64,000 nt of DNA from Gorsachius magnificus (lineage: Eukaryota; Chordata; Aves; Pelecaniformes; Ardeidae). Positions 13,601 to 24,705 of the stretch are shown here, one piece after another. The number at the start of each line of letters is the position of its first letter. The stretch's first letter is position 1. The stretch lies in the NCBI GenBank assembly GCA_034008185.1, contig CM067084.1, positions 37,523,099-37,587,098 on the forward strand, in the 5' to 3' direction. The position numbers and the translations under genes are program-made. A model generated the notes under the pieces. The model worked only from the letters and a program-made list of their open reading frames with translations. It was not told the DNA's origin and ran no database searches.

Positions 13601-16600
13601 AATTTCCTTCTCCTCCTATCAAATCTTCTGTTTAATCCACACAGGACAAACTATGCAGGTGGGGTATGGCTGTGCTGTCCCACTGCAAGCTGTGAGCTGC
13701 TGCTGATATTCATGCTAGCTCATTCAGAGCTGATCTGGGTATCTTTACACACTACATGGATACATGTCCAGGCTCCAAAGTAAGTCTGGTTTTGCAGGAA
13801 AATTGGGAAAGTTAAAACCTGCACTCTGGGTAGACAGCCTCTCCTGCCCTGCAACAGACAAGCCCACCAGTACAGCAGACATTTAACCATAAACTAAGAG
13901 AAACTCGAAGAGCAAAACGCTAATTGCCTTGCTGCCTCCCAGGAAACTGGTTTTTATTTTTAATAAAAACATGTAGAATGATTCATCCACATGTAAAGTC
14001 TTCCCACAGCTTTTGCACTTTTGGGCCAATGTCTGAATTTTAGAAACACTTCTCTGTCCTCCAGGATTATTGTCCACTGCAGGCAAGGAACCCTCCAGCA
14101 TGCCTGAAGCCCTTCTCAAGGTCTAGGGACAAACACTCATGTTGCCTGAAAAAAGAAACCGCACCCTCTTTGAAAGGTATCCACAGGCCCAAAAGGGTGG
14201 GGTAGGAAGACGTTTAAGTGGCTCTTGCTGATCTGCTGCTATTGTAGTAACCTATAAAATCCCTCTGGTCTGGATAAAAGTTCTTACACTTACAGAAGGA
14301 AAAAGGCATTTGCAATGGTAATCCAGCCACATGGGCCCAAAGCAAAAGAGTAGGAAGCAAATACTTAGTTTAAATGGGGCCATTTCTATCCCTTATAATG
14401 AGCAGGAACCTTAGTGCTACGCAGGAGAGAAGCAGGACAAAGGACAAATATGTAATATTGGCAATACTAGAAGGAATCCTGCACCACCAGAACAAGCTCA
14501 GAAGGCACATATACTAAACACAAGTACACAGGATAGAAAGAAAAATCCCACAGAATCACCATTCCTAGGAATGCAAGCACACCAACACCTGTTTTGCCTA
14601 TGCCACTGTGCCACATCTGAACAGATATTTAAGCGGTGTGCATACAATACCTCGCCTGTGTTAGGGTTAGAGCAGAGAATTTTAGCATCCTTCCCACAGC
14701 TAAGTAGCAGCTCCGAATCCGCCATACTCCAAGCAATGGCCAATATACCCCTGCATGAAAAGTCACAACCAAAAAAGTTTAATGTAAACACAAAATGGTG
14801 ATAAATAAAGCACATTTTTAAGTCTAGTTTCTACATTCGCTGAGCTTTCCACCTCAAAATGCCCTCCACACACCTTCCTCTTATAAGAGGAAAAATTTTT
14901 CAGTGTTATCAGCACTCTATTGAAATAGATTCTTTCTATTTTCTGCATGAAGAGGTATAAAGGTGCAGCCATTGTACCTGAAAATTAAATGCAACAGTCA
15001 TGCAGGAGAACCTGGACACTAGTGTAACAAAATGGTTTGTTTGCCTGCAGTATCATTAACATACAGCGTGCAAACCTGTAGGTAAGGTCAGTGACTACAA
15101 AGTCTGACATATTTTATTAACAGGAGATTCAAGTCAGCAGAACCACCAGCAGCAGTTTTGGTAGAAGCCAAACACAGACTTATTGCTATTCTCTCTCCTT
15201 AAATCAAGCACAGGTTGTGGGCAATAAGGAAATTTTCACTAACAATTGAGGAGGGATGAGAATTTAACAGAGTCTCCCCCTGTAGCCAAATTTAAGGCAT
15301 TTTGGGGACTGAGGGGCAGAGAGACTGTGCATGTCCATGTGTGAGGATGTGCTCAGGTGCACCTTCATTCCAGTATTCAGGCAAAAATCAACTACTACTA
15401 ATTCTTTACAACTCAGCTCCTTCTTCTCAAAAAGCATAGAAACAGACTAGAAACTTCAGTGTTTCAGTGGGATGGTGTTTTATTTTGGGGCCTGTTCTCT
15501 TCAAACGAGCAGGCCCCAAAAAAGCAAGCCTTTCAGGACAGAGGGTTGGCTAGTCAGCAAGCCAGCATATAACACTGTCTGCTGCTGGAATTGCCACCTC
15601 CAAATAAGTGAGTCTTCATAGGGAACTGAGATGTACAAAGTGGTACAGTCACCAACAGTGCAAACACCATGGAGCAGCAGGCTACAGAAGACCCATACCT
15701 TGTATGGCTTTCTAGAACACGAAGTGGCGAGGAGGCAAATCTTAGGTCCCACATCTGAATCACAGGCAACCTGTCATCTTCCGAGGCCAAAACCATCTGG
15801 GTAGCAACATCAGGGTGCCATGCCAGGCCTGAGCAGTGCATCTGAGGGACAACATTGTGCCAAAACATAAAATAACTAAGCAGCACTAAAGGACAAGAGA
15901 CAACTAGCCTAAATACGTCTATATACACGGTAAACACTGTTGCAAGGGAATTTGCAGCTGTGTTTCTGAGAATTATTTCTGACTGCATTCAGATTAGAAT
16001 ACTCTCCTCATTTCTATGAGTGAGGAGACTTGCAGTTAGTTTCCCAAGGTCCTTTCAGAGATGACTTTGTTCTGTCTTGTCCACAATCCTACATTTTAAT
16101 GTAAGAAAACCATAAAGCCCTCTGTACAAACCTTTTTCTCTAATGTTTTTATCGATATTTTAATAAAAGCCATTGTTAGGCAGATATTATTGTCATGTGA
16201 ACACTGTATCACTAGGCTACAGTCACGTGATGAAAACAGCGTGCTGTGCTGATGTTATGTTAGGCAACAAACACATAAAACAAAGTTACAGTTTATCAAA
16301 ATAAGAGTGCAGTGAACAAACAGCTACTTCAGGAGCACCCATTTGTAAATTTTGTTTTGAACTCTTGCTATATCTTCGAAGTTTGTTATAGCAATATTCC
16401 ATTAAAATATACAGAATTATACAAATATGTCACTCTCCACAAGGTCAACAGGCTCTTTTTTATATTTACACTGCCTAAGGAACAGACACAGTGGTTGTAA
16501 CTATACAAGGTAGTGTCCCCTGTAACCTGCTCAATGGCAACACTCCTCTGTGTCGCTCTCCACCACAGACCCTGCTCTCTCCAAGCTTGCTGCAGCCTGC

Positions 16601-19600
16601 TCCCACTTCCACATCCAGACCAGCAGAAGCACAGGCCCCAGCTCCAACAGTCAGTGTCCTGCCAGGGCTCAGCCCTTGTGCTCATCCCACCTGTGAGGCC
16701 AAGGAGGAAGCCCCCTCTGCCTGAGCACCAAGTCATGATGTCACCTGCTCTGTGAAACTAAATATGCTCACCCAGAACACAAGCTGCAACCTCATCTCTC
16801 CAGCACACAAAACATGTAATTTCTGACTAGCTTTCTGTGGTAGCCCCAAACAGATCAGTAATGGCTTTCTCCAAAGAAACTTATCACTCCAACAGGAAAT
16901 CTGAGTGCCATGTCTTGCTCCAAAATCGCATCTGCCCGTTTTCATTTAAAATGCTGACAATCCCTCTGCATATACATAGCCCATTAAGAGAAGGCATCAG
17001 ATATTTAGCATGTCATATAAGACTGGGCCAGGCACTAGTATCTTTATGTCATGTAAGAAGGGGTGCTGTGACCTGCCCCCACATGCCCAGAGGCACTCCA
17101 CACCTCTCCACAAGCACCCGTGCAGCCACCTGAGAGCTAACTCACCCGGTTATTGTGGTCACTGACTTTGATGATGGGTTCATTCTTCCTGAGATCCCAC
17201 ACAGTAGCTCGGCCGCTAGGGCTGGCAGATGCCAGGATGTGCTGGACTTGCCTGTTCCATGCGATGCAGCTGATGTCCTCGAGAGGCTGTCACACACACA
17301 GAACAGCCTGTTACAACCTATCCAAGTCAAAAACTCAAAGCCTGTTATTTTCAGGGCTTGCTAAATGACAAATCCAGAAGGAGACTCATCCCAGGTACTG
17401 TGTAAGTTCTGGTTTTCTACATACACACGCTGTAGTGTAGAACACCCAAACCTGCCTATTTAGTATTTCACACTAGTATTTCTCTGCAATATCTGCAGAG
17501 ATTGTCTTTCCCCCATAGATCTTCTTTAAGAGACACAGGCTAAACACTGAAGTATAGCAATTAAACACTCCCTGAAACCCATGAAGGAAACTGCCAAACC
17601 TACTGCCTCATCGTCTGACTTCCCAGTAGCTACTTTTTATCTTCCTCCTATTTTCCTCAATCTGTACCCTCACAATCTTCAGATTCACGTGTGCAGTGAA
17701 ACATACAGAGGAAGACTAGAAGACATGTAATGGCTATGGATATTTAAAAAGTGGTGTAACTTGAGCAACTCAGCTTGCTATTACTTGTTGCTTGATAAAA
17801 ATGCAATATTTCCCAAAGACTAAGGGGATACTTCAGCTTTCCCTAGCCAAATACAACTTAAAAAAATAAAATCCCGCCACATGAAGACATGAATCAACTG
17901 CTTGTGCACCCAGCCAAAACTGCAGGTCTGTTGTGGATAAACATGAGTGCATATCCAGGGTTGCTGCATGAGAAGCAGAGCAAACCACTCATTGCATGGA
18001 CCTCTGCATATCTGCACTTACAGGCACAGCCAGAAAACCACACCCTGGGGGCTAGAAAAGCAGCAGTGTCCGGTTATCCCTGTATGGAGCTGGGCAAAAA
18101 AAAAAAATCACAGCTAGGCATAAAGTGTGGCAAAACAGTGCTGTCACAATTGACTTCCTTCCAAAAGTGTTCACTGAAAGCTACCCACACTGCTGCTCAG
18201 AGTACTGTCCTTAAGGACACAGGCTTCTGCTGAATGCTCTGAGTCACAGGCATGTCACAAAGAAAAAAATACCTCAAACCCCACAGTCTAATAAACACAT
18301 TACAAAAATTAAGTACCAACAGAAGGCCTATTATTGTTGGCTTTTGGGAAAGCCACTGGAGAACAACATGCAGGAACATTTTTCTCTATTTTGATAGGGA
18401 GAGATCTGTTGTACCACCCCTTAAGGACTGTATCTAACATTGCCTGACATGTAGCTCATGGCTAACTACAATTAACTGCTACCCAAGTTAGACTTCAAAA
18501 GGCTTTTTTTCTCCCCCTCTTTTAGAGATAGCTTTAAAACTGCAAGTTTCAATGAGCTCTCAACTTCAGTGACATGCATATTCTTCATTAGTCTGCTCTG
18601 CAGTGTTTAATAAATATAAATCTGGTACCTGTGTCTTCACTCCTGGTGTCATTGGCGTGGCAAAATTGTTCAAGTCCCAGATATATATTTCAGACTCGTT
18701 AGCACCAGAGGCCACCAGATTAGTCTGTAAGACACATTAGATGTTAAGAGTATTTTCAGCATCAGCTTTCAGTCCTAGCTGCTGGGAGGCATCAGATCCA
18801 CAGGACCGTGCCAATTTCTCCTATCAGCTTTGGATATAGCCTTTGGCTCACACAGAGCAGCTTAAGGAAAAACAAGGTTTTTTGAGATCACAGGTAGGAC
18901 TGAGTTCATTAAAAAAAACCCATACACTACACTAGACTGGCATGCTGAGACCAAAATTCCCATTTTGTGGAGTGCTCCTCCACTGCATGGCAAATACCCA
19001 TGAGGAAGCTGCAGGGGCGCAGCCACAGACAGGTGAGTGGAAAGCAGTGACACTTCTGGGAGGGGGCAGATACAGAAGCAGTGTTGCAGCTATCACTGCC
19101 ACAGAGCTTTGCTTCGGGCAGACACATGGGGCTGGCTGGAAGCAGCATGGCATTTGTGCCTCCAGCAGCAGACAGCAACCTTCCCACAGTGAGTGCAATC
19201 ATCCAGAGCAATCCTGCACCTGGGATGCAAAAGTCCAGGCAGGGCAACATGAGCATAGGGCACCAAGTACCCTTTGATCACATCCCATGGCTGGTGGCAA
19301 GCAAGTCCCGACTTCATAATGGACAGGAAGGGAAAGGAAGCGATTCAGAGAGGACACAATGAACACAGGGCAGCCTTGCTGAAAGCAAGTGTGCAGGGAC
19401 AGAAGTGCTATTTAGGAAACAAATTCAACTGAATTCTCGCACAGCTGGTGGGGACAAGGGAAAACCAGCCCACTGTATCTAGGAGGAAGTAAACGCTTAT
19501 TAGTGATGGAGGGAAGCTTGTTGGTTTTGAGAGCTCTTCTGCAAAAAAGGCCACGTCACCATGTTTCTTATTCTGTCTCTTCTTTCCAAGTAAGAATACT

Positions 19601-22600
19601 TGGAGGTCTTGAAGATGGATCCTACCCAACCCCCAAAGGAGATACCTAAAATCTGATGTCACCAGAAACATGAGTGAGAGCACATAAACACTCCCTGTGT
19701 GACGAGAACAACATTGGCATAGTATGGGGGAGCTAAAAAAGAAGACTGGCTAAAACACCACAGAAGACCACCTCTACTTTACATGCAAGGTGAGCTAAAA
19801 AGACCCACTAAATTGACAACGTAAACTGATGAGGTGAAGGAATGAAACATACACCTTAAATTCTTTCATTTTCAATCCTGAAATGCCAGTAATACCCATT
19901 GCATTTCCTACTAAATACAAACAGTCAAGCACCAAATTTAATTCATACTTTTTGGAGGGGTGGGGGAGAGAAAGGGGCAGGGGGAAGGGACAGAAACATT
20001 TAAGGTTACAAGTTAAGACAGGCCACTCATCTATGATGGTACCTGATGAAGAACAGCAGAAAACCAACCTGGAACATGTTGACATCGAGCGCTCTTACTG
20101 GTCCTGTGTGCTTGTCCTTCTGGGCAATTACTACTTCAGTGTCTCCAGCTATGATTTTGGCTGGGTCATACAGAATGACATTTCCGTTTTCACCCCCTGC
20201 AATCAGGACTCCGGAGACTCTCTCACCCAAGGTCATGCTGTGTGGCCCCCAGATCAGCTTGTGGTACCTGTAAGACATGGAGGTCTCCACAGTCTACAAC
20301 CATCCCCCACGAGCTCCACATACACTGATGCACCTCATTTTGCTTGCCCCAGCTAAAGCCTCCAGACTGCTGCTAACAGACAGAGCATACACATTAGAAA
20401 AGCACCGCCTGCATTTCTCCTTAAGGAGGAGTCTCTCTACTTACAACCCCTTCTGTCAGAAAGGCAGTGTGTCCCAATTCTGCTTGTTCTCAATACACAG
20501 GGTCGAGACATGCACAGCCAATAACCTGTTAACTGATAACATCTCATCTGGCTGCAAAATCAGGTAAGTGCTCCCAATTGCACGTGATTTTGAGCTCACC
20601 TTTGCAGAACAATAGAAGCAATCAAAGTGAGGACTATAAGCGCATCCAAACACAGCCTGGAAGTAAACTTCTTCATACAAGAGAGAAAGAACTGGGAAAA
20701 TTCCAAATCCTTTTCCATATCTGTGCTTCTGAATGTGCAAGCTGTACTTAAGGCTCAGCAAGTAGTTTATTCACATCACAGACATGTGTCTCTTGGACCA
20801 CAATCTATTTTCCAGGCTAAATCAAGAGGAATTAAACATACCTCCAGAAAGGAAGTATTTTCACACCACCATGTCCATCTGCAAATACCCAAATTTCCTT
20901 CAACTCAGTGAACTTGCTGCACAAGCAAAACAGCATTCCTGTGTATTCAGCCATGCAAAGAATTAATTTCTTCTATATAAAATGACACACTATCACATAT
21001 CAGCTCTTATGTAAGCAGAAAGCAAACACACATTGACTGGAAGATGGCAAGGAGTTACTTTAGCATTCACGTTATTATTAATCTCCTCATTATCTCTGGA
21101 CAACCCTCAAGTAATTTCTTTAAATCACAGCAACTTTGGCATGAAAAAATACATACTGCAGATAGCTAGACAAAGAGCATATGCTGCATGAGAAATGCTG
21201 TAACAGCCAAGTGCTCAGTCTCCTAGTGCACAGATTACAGTGGGGGTTCACCAAAGAACAATGCCACAAATGGAAATTGGTCTGTGATATCAGACAGACC
21301 CTTTCCCTGGGTATGATTTTTATACTTCTGCACCTAACTATGCAAGGTTACAAGAAACATAGTGACTGACAGGGTTGTCCGGGCACTAATATTACACCAC
21401 CAGCAAGGTTCAACAGTACTTAAGATAATCCAAAATGAAGGCAGAAAATGGTATAGAACAAAACCCAAAGCTAACTGTGCAATTACTTTCCTCTTGCCCT
21501 TTGCTCTTTGCAAGATAAAGTATGGCTTTTTAAAAGCAGTGCAAAACTTGTAGGGCAATTAACAAAGGCTGTTGAAGGATTAATCTTTTGTGGATTTGAT
21601 TACTTGGACATTTTCATTTGCTGCAAACCAAAACAAAGCCTGACATATACATTGCTAGCTGGGGCACTTCTAATTATATTTAAAAAAAAATAATCAACCT
21701 CTTTTGTAATGCATTTTCTGGGGCAAAGTCAAATTCTTGTGTTGCTTACCAAGGGAAGTACTTTCAAATGGACACTGCATCTTGGCTATCAGGAGTGGTT
21801 TTTGAAATTCAGTAAGCAAATGTCACTTGGAAAGCCTTGAAAAATCTGTCAGGTCAGTAGGACATGTTAACATCAGCTTTGCCCACAGTGCAGGGCATTA
21901 AACAGAGACTGGGGCTGTTTCTCACAAGCCCCACATACTAAAACACAGACAACTGCAGGGCACAGATTGCAAGCTGCCTGCCAGCACAACTGCTCCCCAT
22001 TAAACCACAAAACCAGCAGCCTAACACCTTGAGCTTCCTCCTGCAAAAGCTACCACAGCCATTACTTACAGAGAGCATCCCTAAGCAGGGTCATAATCTT
22101 ATTGTGTGTAAATGCACACAATTTCAATCCTTCTCTCCAGTTGTTTATAGGCAACACTTAACCTCTAGGAACTCAGCAAACTGCGTTTGGTCAAGAACTT
22201 TAGTTGTAGGTCCTTAGTCTTGAAACTACAGCTTTAGAATAGATAATGAAGACTCAAGTCCAATTAATTTTTACTCATGTCAGAGGTGGGGGAGATAGCA
22301 ATTGCTTCTCTAGAAGTGTCAAATTCTCGTTTGACCATACTGGCAAAATGCTGTAATAGCCTGTACCTCCCATCATGTTGTTTCAGGTCACCAGGGGAAA
22401 AAGTGGTTATGCTGACACTGTAGCTGGTATAAAAGTCATGGATCCAATCCAATGGCAATGAAAATTTTCACCTCCTTCTCTACCCACAGAAACATCCTGC
22501 ACTTCCACCTATGTTGTTTCAGCTCACCCACAATGAGCGGCAGCCACTGGACCAGCCACCAGAGAGCCACTACAGGCACTGCTGAGATGGAAATTGGACA

Positions 22601-23873
22601 CTCTGATGCTACCAGTGTTTCTTTGGACAAGCGCATGGTTAAGGAACTAAGAGCTAAATGGAGTTGTACAGTCGGGAACTTGGTTTCCCAGCTGCAGGGT
22701 GAGGTACAATACTACACACACAACATGACTCAGTTTACTTATGTTATAGGAGTCTTCCTGAAATACCTAAATGCAAACAGGATGGGCCAATGTGAAAAGT
22801 TGCCCCTGCATTTTCATAATTTCACATTTCCTTCTGTTCTCTGGAAAATCCCAGAGGCTCCCCAAAATAAACTCTGCACACATATTCAAACCTACCAGCC
22901 AACGTCAGATTTTTTAGGTTTATGTCAGAGCACGAGCTGCTTGCAAATCCTTGGAGTCCAAGCTCAGTGCCTTCACAATGACACCTCACTGTCCCACAAC
23001 ATCAATGGCACTCACACGCCTTCATCCTTCAGTGCTGAACTTCTGCTCCTCTCCTTACCACCTGCACATAAACCTCATGAAGTGGCCTTTCCACAAATAC
23101 CATGTATAACAGTTCCACAGCCATTACTTTTCCCTTACAACCCCACTGTTTACCTGTGAGAGGAGGAGAATGTGGCGCAGGACTTCATATCCAGCGAAGG
23201 GTCTGATAAGTCCAACTCAAATATTTCTAGAGAAGCACTTGTACTGAAGGTTGCATCCAGCTGCTGAGCTGATGTACCTGCAAAGAAGCATGCTTGGCAG
23301 TTAGAAAGCCATGATACACAAAAGAACAACTGCAAAAGCAGCACAAGGAGGGGCATAAAAACATCATCCTTGCAAAAAGATGGGGTCATGTTTCTGTTAT
23401 TTAGCTGTAGTTCTACAGAACTCTCCTCCCCATGGTTCCCCCTTTGAGGGTTTCGTAACCAATATGATGAACAGGGAAAGCTTTGGGCAAGTGCCTCTCT
23501 CCCGCTAATGATGCACAGAAAATAATCTAAGTTACAAACAAGCAGCAAGGGACAGTGAACTAGAGGATAGGATTGCTGTCACCTTACCCTGGCAGAAAGA
23601 AGAGGACGCTTGCTGTCGCTTGCAGAATGCAAAGCATGTTTTCGTGCATGGCACCACTAGAGAACGCCATGCCATATACCCCTTTCCAGCCTTCAGGACA
23701 TTAAATAACTCCTACAGTTTTCAATTACAACCACTTCATGGCAGCCACCTCACGTAGCCTGAGGCCTGCTAGCATATGCTTCCCAGAAACTCACCTGTGG
23801 CCAGGTAAATGGGGTGCTGCTGGGCAGGGCTCCATGCCTGAATGGCAGTACGATCAATTTCCTTCAGCTTCAT
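1525..23873 (-). CDS. SEC31A: SEC31A, COPII outer-coat protein Sec31A (3' end outside window)
   Basis: Sec31A pairs with Sec13 to build the outer cage of COPII vesicles that bud from ER exit sites, and with Sec13 it stimulates the Sar1 GTPase cycle. Seventeen coding exons (listed separately) join in phase from the ATG at 23873-23871 to the donor at 1524, giving exactly 722 codons; human Sec31A is about 1220 residues. Residues 1 to about 345 form the WD40 beta-propeller, with blade motifs such as [16 protein letters not shown] and FDGRISIYS. Residues from about 570 ([17 protein letters not shown]) begin the alpha-solenoid. The proline-rich region, C-terminal helical domain and stop codon lie left of position 1. 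The start [16 protein letters not shown] matches the family start closely. No stop or frameshift was found. The gene is head-to-head with THAP9 across a CpG island. Identity is very secure; the unseen part is simply outside the window. Confidence 0.97.
2691..2817 (-). CDS. SEC31A: SEC31A coding exon 16
   Basis: [20 protein letters not shown] to RPDEFAALC plus one base. Acceptor GGTCTAG/CTCATC, donor GCG/GTAAGG. Solenoid helices. Residues 632-673. Confidence 0.96.
4672..4850 (-). CDS. SEC31A: SEC31A coding exon 15 (alpha-solenoid start)
   Basis: [19 protein letters not shown] to AKMQSKITR. Acceptor TTGCAG/ATGTGG, donor CAGG/GTATGT. These helices open the Sec31 alpha-solenoid (ancestral coatomer element) that dimerises in the COPII rod. 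Residues 572-631. Confidence 0.97.
5504..5579 (-). CDS. SEC31A: SEC31A coding exon 14
   Basis: [19 protein letters not shown] to NISVSG plus one base, 76 nt. Acceptor CTCTTAG/AAGGTG, donor GGAG/GTAAAA. The TFNISVSG(D) join into exon 15 matches the human protein. Residues 547-571. Confidence 0.93.
7268..7345 (-). CDS. SEC31A: SEC31A coding exon 13 (acidic symmetric exon)
   Basis: Twenty-six codons, [16 protein letters not shown] to EDQFLGE, strongly acidic. Acceptor GCTGAAG/GCTCCC, donor GAG/GTATCT. Symmetric phase 0 and probably skippable. Its last 10 bases plus GT are identical to those of exon 12. Residues 521-546. Confidence 0.92.
8147..8197 (-). CDS. SEC31A: SEC31A coding exon 12 (small symmetric exon)
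   Basis: Seventeen codons, [17 protein letters not shown], between acceptor TTTCTAG/ATTATA and donor GAG/GTAAGC. Phase 0 at both ends, so skipping would keep the frame; the matching acidic linker is a known site of isoform variation in mammals. Residues 504-520. Confidence 0.9.
8198..10566 (-). other. SEC31A: SEC31A intron without recognisable content
   Basis: A 2.4-kb intron. I looked for skipped exons and for RNA genes and saw nothing I could support. A C9 run lies near 9859-9867. The other SEC31A introns (for example 2818-4671, 5580-7267, 11457-12906) likewise show nothing recognisable. Confidence 0.65.
10567..10641 (-). CDS. SEC31A: SEC31A coding exon 11
   Basis: Twenty-five codons, [20 protein letters not shown] to the end DLRKK. 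Acceptor TTTAAAG/GTGAAC, donor AAG/GTAAAT. Residues 479-503, phase 0 at both ends. Confidence 0.95.
11220..11456 (-). CDS. SEC31A: SEC31A coding exon 10
   Basis: Seventy-nine codons, [12 protein letters not shown] to KNVWAFLK. Includes a short Gln run (EQQQQCHH) encoded by CTG/TTG-rich triplets on the plus strand. Acceptor TTCCAG/TTTGGA, donor AAG/GTAACT. Residues 400-478. Confidence 0.96.
12907..13059 (-). CDS. SEC31A: SEC31A coding exon 9
   Basis: [19 protein letters not shown] to RRPVGASFS, 51 codons. Acceptor ATCAAAG/CTTTC is weak in pyrimidines, but the frame joins exactly; donor TCG/GTAAGC. This is the proline-rich link after the propeller plus the conserved [10 protein letters not shown] strand. 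Residues 349-399. Confidence 0.95.
13248..13409 (-). CDS. SEC31A: SEC31A coding exon 8
   Basis: Fifty-four codons, [17 protein letters not shown] to GLRQKQVDQ. Acceptor CCCAG/GTGCTG, donor CAG/GTATTG. It carries the last propeller repeat ([13 protein letters not shown]). Residues 295-348. Confidence 0.96.
14651..14750 (-). CDS. SEC31A: SEC31A coding exon 7
   Basis: [20 protein letters not shown] to CSNPNTGE, between acceptor ATGCAG/GGGTAT and donor GAG/GTATTG. Residues 261-294, exiting in phase 0. Confidence 0.96.
15699..15841 (-). CDS. SEC31A: SEC31A coding exon 6
   Basis: Begins [18 protein letters not shown] after acceptor CTCAG and runs to LRVLESHTR, where the Arg codon is split by donor AAG/GTATGG. 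The [18 protein letters not shown] stretch is a strong WD blade. Residues 214-261. Confidence 0.96.
17146..17286 (-). CDS. SEC31A: SEC31A coding exon 5
   Basis: Forty-seven codons from [18 protein letters not shown] to IKVSDHNNR. Acceptor GTGACAG/CCTCTC, donor CCGG/GTGAGT. Contains the [11 protein letters not shown] blade end. Residues 167-213. Confidence 0.96.
18629..18724 (-). CDS. SEC31A: SEC31A coding exon 4
   Basis: Thirty-two whole codons between acceptor TTACAG/ACTAAT and donor [30 protein letters not shown] is a WD blade ending in the IWDL signature. Residues 135-166, phase 0 at both ends. Confidence 0.96.
20069..20267 (-). CDS. SEC31A: SEC31A coding exon 3
   Basis: Starts [12 protein letters not shown] and ends ALDVNMFQ at donor CAG/GTTGGT. 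The [19 protein letters not shown] stretch is a WD40 blade core. Residues 68-134. The upstream intron (20268-23153) is the longest in the visible part of the gene. Confidence 0.96.
20268..23153 (-). other. SEC31A: SEC31A intron 2
   Basis: A 2.9-kb intron between the second and third coding exons. It holds a chance plus-strand frame of 235 codons (22452-23159, which runs over exon 2) with no coding character. The 19-mer TGTTGTTTCAG plus following CACC occurs twice in near-identical form (about 22377 and 22512). No gene is seen. Confidence 0.6.
23154..23277 (-). CDS. SEC31A: SEC31A coding exon 2
   Basis: Acceptor TTTGCAG/GTACATC and donor CACAG/GTAAAC. Residues 27-68, from [12 protein letters not shown] to CATFSSSH with a split Arg codon; this is the first part of the N-terminal propeller blade. 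Entry phase 1, exit phase 2. Confidence 0.96.
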
Positions 23874-23877
23874 TTTC
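23795..23877 (-). CDS. SEC31A: SEC31A coding exon 1 (start codon)
   Basis: Minus-strand acceptor TTTTTAG/GAAA, then ATG at 23873-23871, then 26 codons plus one base to the donor G/GTGAGT. It encodes [19 protein letters not shown] and onward to LATG. An in-frame ATG further upstream lies before the acceptor, so the start at 23873 is chosen. Confidence 0.96.
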
Positions 23878-24382
23878 CTAAAAATAAAACCAAGAAAGGT
23901 AACACTCAAACAGAGCATGAGGAGTCCGCACTGCCAAGGATTCAGCAGCTGCATTAGGACTTGGCAGAAGCAGCAACCGTTTTCCTAAGCATTACCCACA
24001 GGCAGACACCTAAGCTATCCTCTCCAAGGTGTACCCAAGGGGGAAGAATAATTCACCATTGGCAGCATAACACCGACACAGAGAGGAAACTGGTGGCTGC
24101 TGAACAGACCATAACACAGGAAAACGTGGGCAAAGCTTCCACTGCTCGGAAGAAAAACCTTCTAGCAGCAGCAAAGCACACACGGGGCACCCTACGGCAG
24201 CTTTCCGCCTTAACCCACCGAAACAAACCCACCCTTCGAGAAAACCCTCCCCGCCAAACATCCTCAGCAGCCAGCCGGATAAGAGGACGAAAACCGGTTT
24301 AAAAGCCTCCACCGTCTCATTTTCGGGTCTTATTTCAACACCCTAGGGCTTCCCCCGCCTCGGAAACAGCGTGCAGGGCCGA

Positions 24383-24442
24383 CGGGCGCCCAACCGTTCC
24401 CAACGGACCGGTACCGGTCCGTTGGGAACGGTTGGGCGCCCG
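24383..24442. repeat. perfect 60-bp palindrome
   Basis: Two 30-base arms with no spacer, centred between 24412 and 24413 on the core CGGACCGGTACCGGTCCG. I paired every base of both arms and found no mismatch; pairing breaks at the next base outward (A at 24382 against C at 24443). It lies in the SEC31A 5' intron/promoter part of the CpG island. It could form a cruciform or hairpin, or could be a fold-back error in the assembly. Confidence 0.95.
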
Positions 24443-24554
24443 CCGGCCGCCCCGTCGACCGGCACCTACGCCCCGTTCCCGACAGGAACTTAAGGAAAAA
24501 AAAGGTGGAAAACCGAGGATTTCACCTCCTCACCTCCGCGTCCCCGGCGCTCAC

Positions 24555-24620
24555 CCGTCCCCGGCCCGCTCCAACGTGGCAGCCGCGGTACCGCCTCTCG
24601 CCCGCCGCCTGTTTCCGGGC
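24555..24620 (-). other. SEC31A: candidate non-coding first exon of SEC31A
   Basis: The exon with the SEC31A start codon has an acceptor just 4 bases upstream of the ATG, so at least one non-coding exon must lie further upstream (higher coordinates). A good minus-strand donor reading GG/GTGAGC sits at 24554-24549, downstream of a GC-rich stretch in the CpG island. The 5' limit is not visible and the end given is only nominal. Other donors in the island, and a start nearer the TATA-like site at 25.4 kb, are equally possible. Confidence 0.3.
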
Positions 24621-24686
24621 GCGCCCCGCGCCTTCCGGGCGGCGGCGAGCGGGGCTCCACCTTTCCCTACGCGGGATGCGAGTGGC

Positions 24687-24705
24687 GGGGGGGTGGGGAG
24701 GGGGG
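24687..24705 (+). other. G-quadruplex-type G-tract cluster
   Basis: Three adjacent G runs of 7, 4 and 6 separated by single T and A, which can supply four G3 tracts with 1-base loops. A second G-rich stretch (G12) lies at 24974-24985. Both are on the strand opposite to SEC31A transcription. Confidence 0.6.

Noticed and set aside
22452..23159. 235-codon open frame on the plus strand in SEC31A intron 2
   Set aside because: It runs antisense across a SEC31A exon and its composition (many His, Ser, Thr, Cys) is unlike a folded protein. A frame of this length is borderline for chance in 64 kb. No promoter or splice support.
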